From positions 310,001-374,000 of the forward strand of contig DHVR01000061.1 in the NCBI GenBank assembly GCA_002412765.1: a stretch of DNA of 64,000 nt, written 5' to 3'. This document shows, piece after piece, positions 35,112 through 43,027 of this stretch. Below the pieces are notes generated by a model. That model made no database searches. It was given only the letters and a program-made list of their open reading frames with translations, and was not told where the DNA came from. The first letter of the stretch is position 1; each line of letters opens with the position of its first letter. This DNA comes from Leptolinea sp. UBA5203 (GTDB lineage Bacteria > Chloroflexota > Anaerolineae > Anaerolineales > Anaerolineaceae). A program made the position numbers and the translations under genes.

Positions 35112-35771
35112 TCAATCAGATATCTTTTGTAGATATTCCACACAGCTTGGACCAAGTTTATGCCCGGTGTTTTCATCCACACAGAGATGAGTGGTATATC
35201 CAAGCGCCTTAATTGCAGCTTCTGTTTGAATAGCCATCTCAACTGGAACTAATCTATCCTTCGCACCATGAAAGATAGAGATGAGAGGATTATGATTCAG
35301 TTGTTTGGATAATTTCTCCAAGGTACCATCCGGTAAAAATCCAGCAATACTGACCACATGGTTGAGCTGTTCGGGAATCAGGGCTGCTAGCATATAGGCC
35401 ACTGCTGCTCCTTGACTGAATCCTATGAGATTCATTGTTGTATCAAGCAAGCCATTGGCTTTCTTGAATTTATTAATCCAGTCTATTAAGATCTCAACGG
35501 ATGGTAAAAGCGCATCATATTCAGGGTAAGGATTAGGGGTGATTTGTGCCCAGGCATACCCAGCCGGGCTGCCTGCCTGTGGTGCCCTGGGAGAAAGCAG
35601 CCAGTGATTCTTGGGTAAATAACCCCAAAAAGCATTCATGGAGTTCTCGTCACCGGTCCAGCCGTGTAACAAAAGACTTATCCCAGGTTTGGGCGAGGGG
35701 ATTTCCGGCTTGCGCAGATGTATGATCATGCCGTATTCCAGCATTGTATATTCTGAAGTTACAGTATTCAT
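35112..35771 (-). CDS. Alpha/beta hydrolase, phospholipase/carboxylesterase family
   Basis: Serine esterase of 219 residues. LLLHGWTGDENSM carries the oxyanion-hole region, GFSQGAAVAYML the nucleophile elbow, GAKDRLVPV the catalytic Asp and NTGHKLG the catalytic His. This matches the YpfH/carboxylesterase group. It follows the patatin gene with no gap, the stop and start being adjacent, which suggests coupled expression of two lipid-directed hydrolases. Confidence 0.85.
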   Translation of the reverse strand: MNTVTSEYTMLEYGMIIHLRKPEIPSPKPGISLLLHGWTGDENSMNAFWGYLPKNHWLLSPRAPQAGSPAGYAWAQITPNPYPEYDALLPSVEILIDWINKFKKANGLLDTTMNLIGFSQGAAVAYMLAALIPEQLNHVVSIAGFLPDGTLEKLSKQLNHNPLISIFHGAKDRLVPVEMAIQTEAAIKALGYTTHLCVDENTGHKLGPSCVEYLQKISD

Positions 35772-36713
35772 TTATCTTATTTTTTCCTGAAGGGGGTTTG
35801 CACCAGTATTGATTTCTTTTCCTGGAAGAATGGGTTGGTTAAAAAGACGAACAACTTGTTTAGTCATACCAAAGATCTGCCCTAATTCTTTTTTGGAATC
35901 TTTGACAATTTGTTCACCTCGTAAAATCAAGTCTTGTGTTGAGACAATATCCAAAAGGGCGATTTCACTCACATCCGGACGCAAAATAACATCGGGTTTA
36001 TCCAACTTCATTCGTAATTCTGCCAGCATTCGCGCCGTAGTTTCCATGGATCTTGTAAATATATTAAAGGCTTTCGCTAATCGCAAGCGAGAGAAATGTT
36101 CAAGGAGGGGCTGCGTAAAAGGAATGTGAGGAGGATTAATTATCGGGGGCATATGCGCCCAATCTTCAGGAATCGGGGTCAAGCACACGGCAATAATAGG
36201 AATGTTTGGTGCCAACCAGCGTGCCAATGCGACAGGCACAGGATCCAAAATGGCTCCATCGACAAACGTATAACCACCAATTTGTTTAGGTGGAAAAACC
36301 CCTGGAACTGCAACGGTAGCCATGACAGCATCAAGAACTCTTCCGGATGTAAAAACAAATTCTTGCGCCGTATTAATTTCGACCGCAGTGCAGCCAAAGG
36401 GAATTTTTAACTGATCGAATTGGATATCGCCAAGCGCATCCAGCATTTCTTTTTCAAACCTGGTAAGGCCAAGCATGGAGGGTTCACTGGAGAAGGAAGG
36501 AGAGAAGATTTTTACATCATTTAACCTGCTGGTAATTTTTACCATCTCATCAGTGGACATTCCGGAAGCATAAGCAGCGCCGACGATTCCTCCTGCGCTT
36601 GTACCCGCAATCGCTTTGATTGAATACCCTTCAGCCATTAAGGCACGTATCACGCCGACATGGGCTATTCCGCGAACCCCGCCACCACCCAAAGCCAGTG
36701 CAATGTCTTTCAT
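35772..36713 (-). CDS. Patatin-like phospholipase
   Basis: Ser-Asp dyad lipid acyl hydrolase, 313 residues. Oxyanion loop GGGGVRGIAHVGV at residue 9, nucleophile motif AGTSAGGIVG near residue 40, and the Asp in FVDGAILDPVP near residue 170, all intact. RssA-like in size. The C-terminal 80 residues are helical and specific. Transcribed first in the two-gene operon with the esterase; divergent from smpB across 107 bases. Confidence 0.9.
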   Translation of the reverse strand: MKDIALALGGGGVRGIAHVGVIRALMAEGYSIKAIAGTSAGGIVGAAYASGMSTDEMVKITSRLNDVKIFSPSFSSEPSMLGLTRFEKEMLDALGDIQFDQLKIPFGCTAVEINTAQEFVFTSGRVLDAVMATVAVPGVFPPKQIGGYTFVDGAILDPVPVALARWLAPNIPIIAVCLTPIPEDWAHMPPIINPPHIPFTQPLLEHFSRLRLAKAFNIFTRSMETTARMLAELRMKLDKPDVILRPDVSEIALLDIVSTQDLILRGEQIVKDSKKELGQIFGMTKQVVRLFNQPILPGKEINTGANPLQEKIR

Positions 36714-36820
36714 AAGTCCCTCTTGGAATGAGATTTTTTCTATTAATTATACCTTGAATCCAAGGGTTTCCTTGCATGCTGGCATTCGCTTTTCAGCCAG
36801 AGCATGATAAAATTTTCCCT

Positions 36821-37270
36821 ATGGAAGAAAAAACTGTCGCAAGAAATCGGAAAGCTAAATTTGAATTTTTCATTCTGGAGACTCTGGAAGCCGGGATTTC
36901 TCTGGTTGGCAGTGAGATTAAATCTATCCGGGCAAGCCAGGTTAGCCTTGAAGAGGCCTACATTAAAGTTGATGGACACGAAGCCTGGTTAATGGATGCA
37001 CATATTGCACCGTATGTCCTGGCAAATAGGTTTAATCATGAGCCTCGCCGTAATCGAAGATTATTACTTCATAAGAAGGAAATTCTGGAACTTTGGAACG
37101 AAGTCCGGCAGAAGGGCGTAACCATCATTCCCGTGCGTTTGTATATCAAGGATGGGCGGGCAAAGGTAGAGATTGCAGTCGCCAAAGGTAAGAAACTATA
37201 CGACAAGCGCGCTGATATTGCTAAAAAAGACATACAACGCGAAATGGAACGAAAACTAAAGGATTATTAG
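36821..37270 (+). CDS. smpB: SsrA-binding protein SmpB
   Basis: Binds tmRNA and helps rescue stalled ribosomes. ARNRKAKFEFFILETLEAGISL, GSEIKSIRASQVSLEEAYI, NHEPRRNRRLLLHKKEI and the basic C-terminal tail ending KKLYDKRADIAKKD are all diagnostic. 149 residues is normal. The internal ATG was chosen because homology starts there; the open frame runs 15 codons further up. First gene of a nine-gene plus-strand operon. The tmRNA gene itself is not in this window. Confidence 0.96.
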   Translation: MEEKTVARNRKAKFEFFILETLEAGISLVGSEIKSIRASQVSLEEAYIKVDGHEAWLMDAHIAPYVLANRFNHEPRRNRRLLLHKKEILELWNEVRQKGVTIIPVRLYIKDGRAKVEIAVAKGKKLYDKRADIAKKDIQREMERKLKDY

Positions 37271-37279
37271 AGGCTCGCA

Positions 37280-37996
37280 TTGATACCAAACGAATATTTG
37301 GCTTTTTTGATTACGATAGTAATTGCTGTGGGTTGGTTAAGGTTAATTGATTTTTTAGCTGGCAAAGGAGTTTTTCCTGCGGTAATCAGTAGAAAAATAA
37401 TCCATATAGGTACCGGTCCTATTTTTGTTCTTTGCTGGATGCTCTTCCCTGATAAAACCATTTCCCGTTATTTGGCAGCCATAATCCCTTTCCTCATAAC
37501 CATGCAGTTTTTGCTTGTTGGTTTAGGCATCATAAAAGACGAAGAAGCTGTGCGAGCCATGTCTCGCAGTGGAGACCGCAGGGAAATCCTTAAAGGACCG
37601 CTGATCTACGGACTAGTTTTTGTGGTCATGACCATCTTATTTTGGCGGGATAATGCCATCGGTTTGATTACCTTGATGATCCTTTGTGGAGGGGACGGCA
37701 TGGCGGATATCATCGGATCCCGATTTGGGAAGCATAAAATTCCATGGGCTCTCAGTAAAAGTTGGCAAGGGTCCGCTGCCATGTTTGTTGGTTCACTATT
37801 TCTCATTTATTTGGTCATGTTTTCGTTCCAGGGTATGGGGTTCACTCAAATGAATGTCCAATATACCTTATTGCCCATATCCGGCATCGTGTTTATTGCC
37901 ACCATCGTCGAAACACTTCCATATGGGGATTGGGACAATTTCTTTGTTCCCTTGGCCTCTGTAATCTTTTCTTATCTATTCTTAATAATAAAGTGA
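37280..37996 (+). CDS. Phytol/dolichol-kinase-like membrane protein
   Basis: A 238-residue membrane protein with about seven helices, resembling the VTE5/SEC59/DGK1 group of CTP-dependent polyprenol kinases. Shared features: SRKIIHIGTGP near residue 38, GDRREILKGPLIYG, CGGDGMADIIGSRFGKHKIPW and KSWQGSAAMF, the last two forming the nucleotide-binding region. It may phosphorylate a prenol or a lipid alcohol; substrate unknown. TTG is the likely start, with GAGG 7 bases upstream; no ATG is available near the conserved start. It lies 9 bases behind smpB. Confidence 0.75.
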   Translation: MIPNEYLAFLITIVIAVGWLRLIDFLAGKGVFPAVISRKIIHIGTGPIFVLCWMLFPDKTISRYLAAIIPFLITMQFLLVGLGIIKDEEAVRAMSRSGDRREILKGPLIYGLVFVVMTILFWRDNAIGLITLMILCGGDGMADIIGSRFGKHKIPWALSKSWQGSAAMFVGSLFLIYLVMFSFQGMGFTQMNVQYTLLPISGIVFIATIVETLPYGDWDNFFVPLASVIFSYLFLIIK

Positions 37997-38051
37997 TAAT
38001 ATTATTAAGAAATATTAGACAAGAAATTCAATCAATGGTTTGAGACGAATT

Positions 38052-39137
38052 ATGGAATTTACAAGAAGGAAATTCATTAAGACTGCTGTTTTGGGTGCTG
38101 GTGCTTTCATTATCCGGCTGCCTAAATTTTCATTTCAAGACATCAATCCATTCCCTGAAAATGTAAAACTTGGTCGAAATTGTGTGGGGGGAGCTATCAA
38201 TATCCGTTCCAAGCCAACAGTAAACAGTACCGAGACAGGCAAATTGTACGAGGATGGTGTTTTTGAGTGGCGACAGGAAGTCGTTGGGGAAACACCTGCT
38301 GGATTGGTAAGCAGCCGTTGGATCGAAATGGATCAGGGCTATATATATGCCCCCAGTATTCAACCTGTAAAATATCTTCCACAAATTCCCCTTGCGAACT
38401 TACCCGAAAAGGATGGCGTAGTTGGTTTTTGGGCTGAGGTCAGTGTGCCGTTTGTGGACCTTATTCTGGAGAATGGACCAGTAGCCAGATCCCCATGGTT
38501 TAAAGAAGTAGATAAACCAAGATTATATTATAGCCAGGTTATCTGGGTGGATGGTATCAAAACCGGAGATGATGGTGAATCGTATTATCATCTCAATGAA
38601 CGATATGGTACATATGGTGATTTATTCTGGGCAAATGCAAAAGCTTTCCGGTTGATTACTGAAGAAGAAATCGAACCCATCAGACCAGAAGTGGAAAATA
38701 AAAAGGTCGTGGTTAATCTGGATTATCAAACTATGTCCTGCTATGAAGGGGACAAGGAAGTTTATTTTTGTAGAGTCTCCACTGGCGCGCGGTTTGATGC
38801 CAGCGGTAATCCCGTGGATGAATGGCCAACGCCTGCTGGCGAGCATAAAGTCTGGCGAAAATTAGTATCCCTCCATATGAGTGGCGGTGGTACTGGTGCA
38901 GGTTGGGATACGCCGGCTGTCGCCTGGACCACATTGTTTGTTGGTCAGGGTGTTGCAATCCACTCAACCTTTTGGCACAACGATTACGGAACCCCACGCT
39001 CGCATGGTTGTGTCAATACTCGTCCGGAAGATGCCAAATGGGTTTATCGCTGGACAAATCCCATTGTTGATTATACTATCGGAGATTTAACCATCGAGGA
39101 TATGAAAGGCACACCCATCATTGTTACGAGAGCTTAA
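38052..39137 (+). CDS. Tat-exported L,D-transpeptidase (YkuD) with SH3-like domain
   Basis: 361 residues. The N-terminus carries a twin-arginine export signal, TRRKFIKTAVLGAGAF. An SH3-like stretch follows (GGAINIRSKPTVNSTETGKL). The YkuD domain occupies about residues 215-330 and holds HSTFWHNDYG and the catalytic SHGCVNTRPEDA. It probably makes 3-3 cross-links or attaches proteins in peptidoglycan. Export through Tat is unusual for this family, which mostly uses Sec. The ATG was preferred over a TTG four codons upstream. 55 bases behind the kinase-like gene. Confidence 0.9.
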   Translation: MEFTRRKFIKTAVLGAGAFIIRLPKFSFQDINPFPENVKLGRNCVGGAINIRSKPTVNSTETGKLYEDGVFEWRQEVVGETPAGLVSSRWIEMDQGYIYAPSIQPVKYLPQIPLANLPEKDGVVGFWAEVSVPFVDLILENGPVARSPWFKEVDKPRLYYSQVIWVDGIKTGDDGESYYHLNERYGTYGDLFWANAKAFRLITEEEIEPIRPEVENKKVVVNLDYQTMSCYEGDKEVYFCRVSTGARFDASGNPVDEWPTPAGEHKVWRKLVSLHMSGGGTGAGWDTPAVAWTTLFVGQGVAIHSTFWHNDYGTPRSHGCVNTRPEDAKWVYRWTNPIVDYTIGDLTIEDMKGTPIIVTRA

Positions 39138-39142
39138 ACAAC

Positions 39143-39862
39143 ATGGAAATCAATGTCTGGATAGCGCTGCTCGCTGGATTGTTATCCTTTTTTTCTCCTT
39201 GTGTCTTCTCACTCATCCCGGTTTACCTTGCCTATCTATCCGGAAGAACAATCAGCACGTCTGATTTTCCATCTACAACCAAACAACGATTTTCCCTTTT
39301 CCTGCATGGCTTGTTTTTCGTTCTTGGATTTAGCACCATTTTTATTCTTTTCGGCCTAGCAGCATCCTCCTTTGGTAATTTATTGTATGATTCAAAAGAA
39401 TGGATTGCAAAAATAGGCGGCTCTCTGGTGATCTTGTTTGGGCTGCATGTTTCCGGAGTATTGAATATTCCACTGTTCAATTATGAGTTTCGCGCCCAGA
39501 CTGAAATCAGCAAGAAGTTTGGATATTTGACCTCTTTTATCATGGGCATCTTTTTCTCAGCAGGTTGGTCTCCTTGCGTTGGCCCAGCCCTGGGGGCCAT
39601 TCTGGTCTTAGCGGCGAATGAAGGATCGATTGTAAGTGGTACGGGTTTGTTAGTTGCTTATTCAATCGGCATGGCAGTTCCATTTTTAATTTCAACGCTG
39701 TTTGTGGAATTCTTGAATTTATTTATTACAAAGTTCAAAAAGACAACAATTATCTTTGAGAAGATCTTTGGTTTCTTTCTAGTCATTATTGGTTTATTGT
39801 TATTTTTGGGTTTATTTGAGAGATTGTCACAATTTTCCAGCATACTGGATTTTGGAATATAG
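39143..39862 (+). CDS. ccdA: Cytochrome c biogenesis protein CcdA family
   Basis: Membrane thiol-disulfide carrier that passes electrons from cytoplasmic thioredoxin to extracytoplasmic proteins. 239 residues with six helices. The redox cysteines are both present, in FFSPCVFSLIPVYLAYLSG near residue 20 and SAGWSPCVGPALGAIL near residue 145. It starts 5 bases after the L,D-transpeptidase gene and its frame is followed by the DUF2085 gene 22 bases on. No ordinary thioredoxin-fold partner with CxxC is encoded beside it. Confidence 0.92.
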   Translation: MEINVWIALLAGLLSFFSPCVFSLIPVYLAYLSGRTISTSDFPSTTKQRFSLFLHGLFFVLGFSTIFILFGLAASSFGNLLYDSKEWIAKIGGSLVILFGLHVSGVLNIPLFNYEFRAQTEISKKFGYLTSFIMGIFFSAGWSPCVGPALGAILVLAANEGSIVSGTGLLVAYSIGMAVPFLISTLFVEFLNLFITKFKKTTIIFEKIFGFFLVIIGLLLFLGLFERLSQFSSILDFGI

Positions 39863-39884
39863 AGAACGCGTAAAAGGCGGTTGC

Positions 39885-40898
39885 ATGCTTAATTTGACAC
39901 TTTACTATGATCCTAAACTGGAAAATAGCCAGAGGCTGTTTGAAGATTTAGAGCGTATCAAACATCAATCTGAGTTTCATATTACGCGGATTGATGTGAC
40001 CAAGGATTTACCCCTTTATGGGGATATGGGCCCCTTCCCAGTGATAAAAATTGGCCCATATACCCTTCAAGGAGAAATCACAGCCCAGCAAATTCAAGTA
40101 GCTGTGGGGGCTGCTATGGATCGTGATCGGAATTTGCGTCAATTGGGTGATAAGCGCTATGAAAAAAAAATCAATCGAGGGAAGAAATTGTCTGGTCCTG
40201 ATCGTATCACCTTGTTGGTTAGTAAGAAATACATGTTTCTATTCAACTTTGTAGTTTTTTTGTATATCGGGCTGCCATTTCTTGCACCGGTTCTAATGAA
40301 TGCTGGAGCCACATTCCCTGCCCAAATTATCTACAAAGTTTATCGTCCATTATGTCACCAATTGACCTTTCGATCCTTTTTTTTGTATGGAGATCAATTG
40401 GTTTATCCCAGGGAACTGGCACAGGTTCCAGATGTGATTCCATACGAAGAATATTTTCATCAGGATCACCTGGATATTAATTTTGCCAGGGATTTCCTGG
40501 GAAACGAGCAGGCAGGATATAAAGTTGCCCTTTGTGAGCGTGACATAGCCATATATGGATCTTTCCTAATCTTTGGAATTTTGTTCCAATTGTTTGGCCG
40601 GAAATTTAGAAGGATTCCTTGGTATATCTGGATCCTTGTTGGTATTATCCCCATGGGTTTGGATGGTACATCCCAATTACCCGGATTAATGGCAAATATC
40701 TTGCCTGCCTGGGTTCCACTTCGGGAGAGTACACCCCTCATACGGGTAATCACCGGCGTATTATTTGGGATTACAACAGCCTGGTATCTGTATCCGATTG
40801 TTGAAGAAACCATGAATGATACCCGCCTTCTATTGACCCAGAAAAAGAATTACGTTGAACAAAGCAAAGTAGAAGCAGAAACGGAAGTGGACGCCTAA
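39885..40898 (+). CDS. DUF2085 membrane protein with N-terminal cysteine-less thioredoxin-like domain
   Basis: 337 residues. Residues 1-80 read like a glutaredoxin/thioredoxin-fold domain (LTLYYDPKLENSQRLFEDLE ... GPFPVIKIGPYTLQGEIT), with Pro-Val-Ile at the cis-Pro position, but the CxxC place reads PKLENSQ, so it cannot do disulfide exchange. After a basic linker come four membrane helices of DUF2085: YRPLCHQLTFRSFFLYG, LCERDIAIYGSFLIFGILF and MGLDGTSQL, with two conserved cysteines. The ATG chosen follows AAAGGCGG. It lies directly behind ccdA, which suggests a linked role in thiol or cytochrome chemistry; function unknown. Confidence 0.7.
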   Translation: MLNLTLYYDPKLENSQRLFEDLERIKHQSEFHITRIDVTKDLPLYGDMGPFPVIKIGPYTLQGEITAQQIQVAVGAAMDRDRNLRQLGDKRYEKKINRGKKLSGPDRITLLVSKKYMFLFNFVVFLYIGLPFLAPVLMNAGATFPAQIIYKVYRPLCHQLTFRSFFLYGDQLVYPRELAQVPDVIPYEEYFHQDHLDINFARDFLGNEQAGYKVALCERDIAIYGSFLIFGILFQLFGRKFRRIPWYIWILVGIIPMGLDGTSQLPGLMANILPAWVPLRESTPLIRVITGVLFGITTAWYLYPIVEETMNDTRLLLTQKKNYVEQSKVEAETEVDA

Positions 40899-40901
40899 AG
40901 T

Positions 40902-41687
40902 ATGGGATTCATTGAAATAGATGGCTTGAAATATTTTCAGTTCGAGTCCTTATTGAAACAGCCTATTGTCCAGGCTGTTTTTACACGCCATGGTGGTGTG
41001 AGCCCTGAACCGCATAATTCATTAAATTTGGGCGGTAATATTGGTGATACGGATGAAAATATCATAGAGAATAAGAGAAGGATATTTGCCTCACTATCCA
41101 TTCCATTTGAATCGCAATTTGATGTTTGGCAAGTCCATGGCACAAATGTGATAATTCCGGAAGCACCACGCAAACCACTCCAGCCTTATGATCAAGCCGA
41201 TGCCATCCTTACCGATTCTCCCAACCTGACTCTGGTGATGAGATTTGCGGATTGTGTCCCAATTATATTATACGAGCCACAAAAGCATATTGCAGGCATT
41301 GTTCACGCAGGCTGGCAGGGGACTGTCAACGATACAGTTGGGGCTGCTGTTAAGAAGATGGTTGCAAATTATGGTGTTAAGGAAAACAATATCCTGGCAG
41401 CCATCGGTCCTTCGATTGGACCGGATCATTATTCTGTGCGAGATGATGTTCTTGAACCGATCAAGAAACGTTTTGGAAACACCTGGCAGGAAATGATACA
41501 ATTTAAAGAAGAAGTGGCTTTCCTTAATTTATGGAAAGCAAATGAAATCAACTTGCATCAAAGTGGTGTTAAAAAAATTGAAATATCTGCCATCTGCACA
41601 GCATGTCATACTTCAGATTGGTATTCACATCGAGCTGAGCATGGCAAAACGGGCAGGTTTGGCGCATTAATAAAATTAGCTGGATAA
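40902..41687 (+). CDS. pgeF: Peptidoglycan editing factor PgeF (multicopper polyphenol oxidase family)
   Basis: Cytoplasmic enzyme reported to remove wrongly built cell-wall precursors carrying Ser in place of Ala; the family is also linked to purine nucleoside metabolism. FTRHGGVSPEPHNSLNLGG, FADCVPIILYEP, VHAGWQGTV and CTACHTSDWYSHRAEH hold the conserved His and Cys residues. 261 residues is typical. It begins 3 bases after the DUF2085 gene. Homologue of YlmD in the ylm cluster of Gram-positive bacteria. Confidence 0.93.
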   Translation: MGFIEIDGLKYFQFESLLKQPIVQAVFTRHGGVSPEPHNSLNLGGNIGDTDENIIENKRRIFASLSIPFESQFDVWQVHGTNVIIPEAPRKPLQPYDQADAILTDSPNLTLVMRFADCVPIILYEPQKHIAGIVHAGWQGTVNDTVGAAVKKMVANYGVKENNILAAIGPSIGPDHYSVRDDVLEPIKKRFGNTWQEMIQFKEEVAFLNLWKANEINLHQSGVKKIEISAICTACHTSDWYSHRAEHGKTGRFGALIKLAG

Positions 41688-41697
41688 GAGATTGGGT

Positions 41698-42429
41698 ATG
41701 AGTAGTCAACGAAATCAAGAAATCATAGATAAGTACAATAAAGTCTTGAGCAATATTGATAAAGCAGCAAGGAAAGCTGGCAGAAATCCAGAGGATATTC
41801 ACCTGGTTGTTGTCTCAAAATATAAACCTGTGGAAGTCATTGAAGCAGCTATTACTGCCGGAGCAAAAATCTTTGGTGAAAATTATCCTGAGCAGGCTGT
41901 ACCAAAAATTGAGTGTATCAATAACCCAAAAATTGAATGGCACATGATTGGCCACCTCCAGTCCCGAAAAGCTGTCTTGGTGGTAGATCATTTCTCCCTG
42001 CTGCATTCTTTGGATAGTGAGAAATTGGCAAATAAACTGAATACGCTGAATGTGGAACGTGGACAGCGCATGCGGGTATTGATAGAAGTAAATTTATCTG
42101 GCGAAGAATCCAAAAATGGCTGGGCAGCCTGGAACGAAGATCATTGGCATGATTTGATTATCAAATTAGGAGCGATCGTCCAATTACCGGGATTACAAGT
42201 TGAAGGGCTAATGACCATGCCGCCATTGACAGTTAATCCAGAAGACAGCCGAAAGGATTTTGTGAAACTTAGAAGACTACAAGATCGATTGATGAAAGAT
42301 CTTGGGGAAGAATACTGGCGCGATCTTTCCATTGGAACCAGTCATGATTTCGAAATCGCGATAGAAGAAGGGGCTCGATATGTCCGCATTGGACAGGCTA
42401 TACTCGGAGAAAGGGAGTTTATAAAATAA
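41698..42429 (+). CDS. YggS family pyridoxal-phosphate homeostasis protein
   Basis: PLP-binding TIM-barrel protein (PROSC/YlmE). VVVSKYKPVEVIEAAI holds the PLP Lys near residue 40; FGENYPEQAVPKIE, WHMIGHLQSRK, LLHSLDSEKLA, EVNLSGEESKNG and GLMTMPP follow, and the end has SIGTSHDFEIAIEEGARYVRIG. It buffers intracellular PLP rather than catalysing a reaction. The ATG is 10 bases after pgeF; a TTG two codons earlier is less likely. Confidence 0.94.
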   Translation: MSSQRNQEIIDKYNKVLSNIDKAARKAGRNPEDIHLVVVSKYKPVEVIEAAITAGAKIFGENYPEQAVPKIECINNPKIEWHMIGHLQSRKAVLVVDHFSLLHSLDSEKLANKLNTLNVERGQRMRVLIEVNLSGEESKNGWAAWNEDHWHDLIIKLGAIVQLPGLQVEGLMTMPPLTVNPEDSRKDFVKLRRLQDRLMKDLGEEYWRDLSIGTSHDFEIAIEEGARYVRIGQAILGEREFIK

Positions 42430-42433
42430 TATT

Positions 42434-42697
42434 ATGTTGTATATCCTTATTAGCTTAATTCAAACAACAATTCGTGTGTTTATATTTATTGTGATTGTCA
42501 ATGCTGTGCTATCATTTGTATTATCACCTTATCATCCTGTAAGGGTGACCTTAGACCGATTGGTAAATCCATTATTAAATCCAATTCGGCGATTAATGCC
42601 TACTACTATGGTAGTGGATTTTAGCCCCACCATTTTAATATTTGCTTTGGTCATCGTAGAGCAAATTTTATTGAACCTTCTGTACACACTGAGGTGA
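42434..42697 (+). CDS. YggT family membrane protein
   Basis: 87 residues with two membrane helices around a loop. NAVLSFVLSPYHPVRVTLDRLVNP and PIRRLMP match the YggT/YlmG family, which is tied to cell division and osmotic response in bacteria and to FtsZ-related roles in plastids. Starts 4 bases after yggS, probably by translational coupling since no good ribosome site is visible. Confidence 0.88.
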   Translation: MLYILISLIQTTIRVFIFIVIVNAVLSFVLSPYHPVRVTLDRLVNPLLNPIRRLMPTTMVVDFSPTILIFALVIVEQILLNLLYTLR

Positions 42698-42701
42698 ATC
42701 G

Positions 42702-43022
42702 ATGAAGAATATTTTTAGGAAGTTTACTTTACACGAAGGGAAACGTGGATCTGCGATAACCATCCACGTAGTTCATGGCGCCCAGGGGAAAAGATTTACG
42801 GATGTACTGGAAGATGGCACATTGGTACTGGAAATGGACGTCAAAGAAGTAGCTGGCAAGACGAACCAGACACTCATTAAATATTTGGCGAGTACGTTAA
42901 ATATTGGTACTGATGAAATTGAGGTTGTCGCCGGGAAGGATGGTCCTGATAAATTAGTGTCCATCCTCAATGAGGATGCCAATTCCCTTAACCATAAATT
43001 GTTAACCCTGGTTGAGAAATAA
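42702..43022 (+). CDS. DUF167 (YggU) family protein
   Basis: 106 residues, small alpha/beta fold. ITIHVVHGAQGKRFTDVLEDG and EVAGKTNQTLIKYLASTLNI match the YggU pattern, where usually VDGKAN stands for VAGKTN. Function unknown. Last gene of the smpB operon, 4 bases after yggT, convergent with the ATPase gene 5 bases away. Confidence 0.82.
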   Translation: MKNIFRKFTLHEGKRGSAITIHVVHGAQGKRFTDVLEDGTLVLEMDVKEVAGKTNQTLIKYLASTLNIGTDEIEVVAGKDGPDKLVSILNEDANSLNHKLLTLVEK

Positions 43023-43027
43023 GTCGA

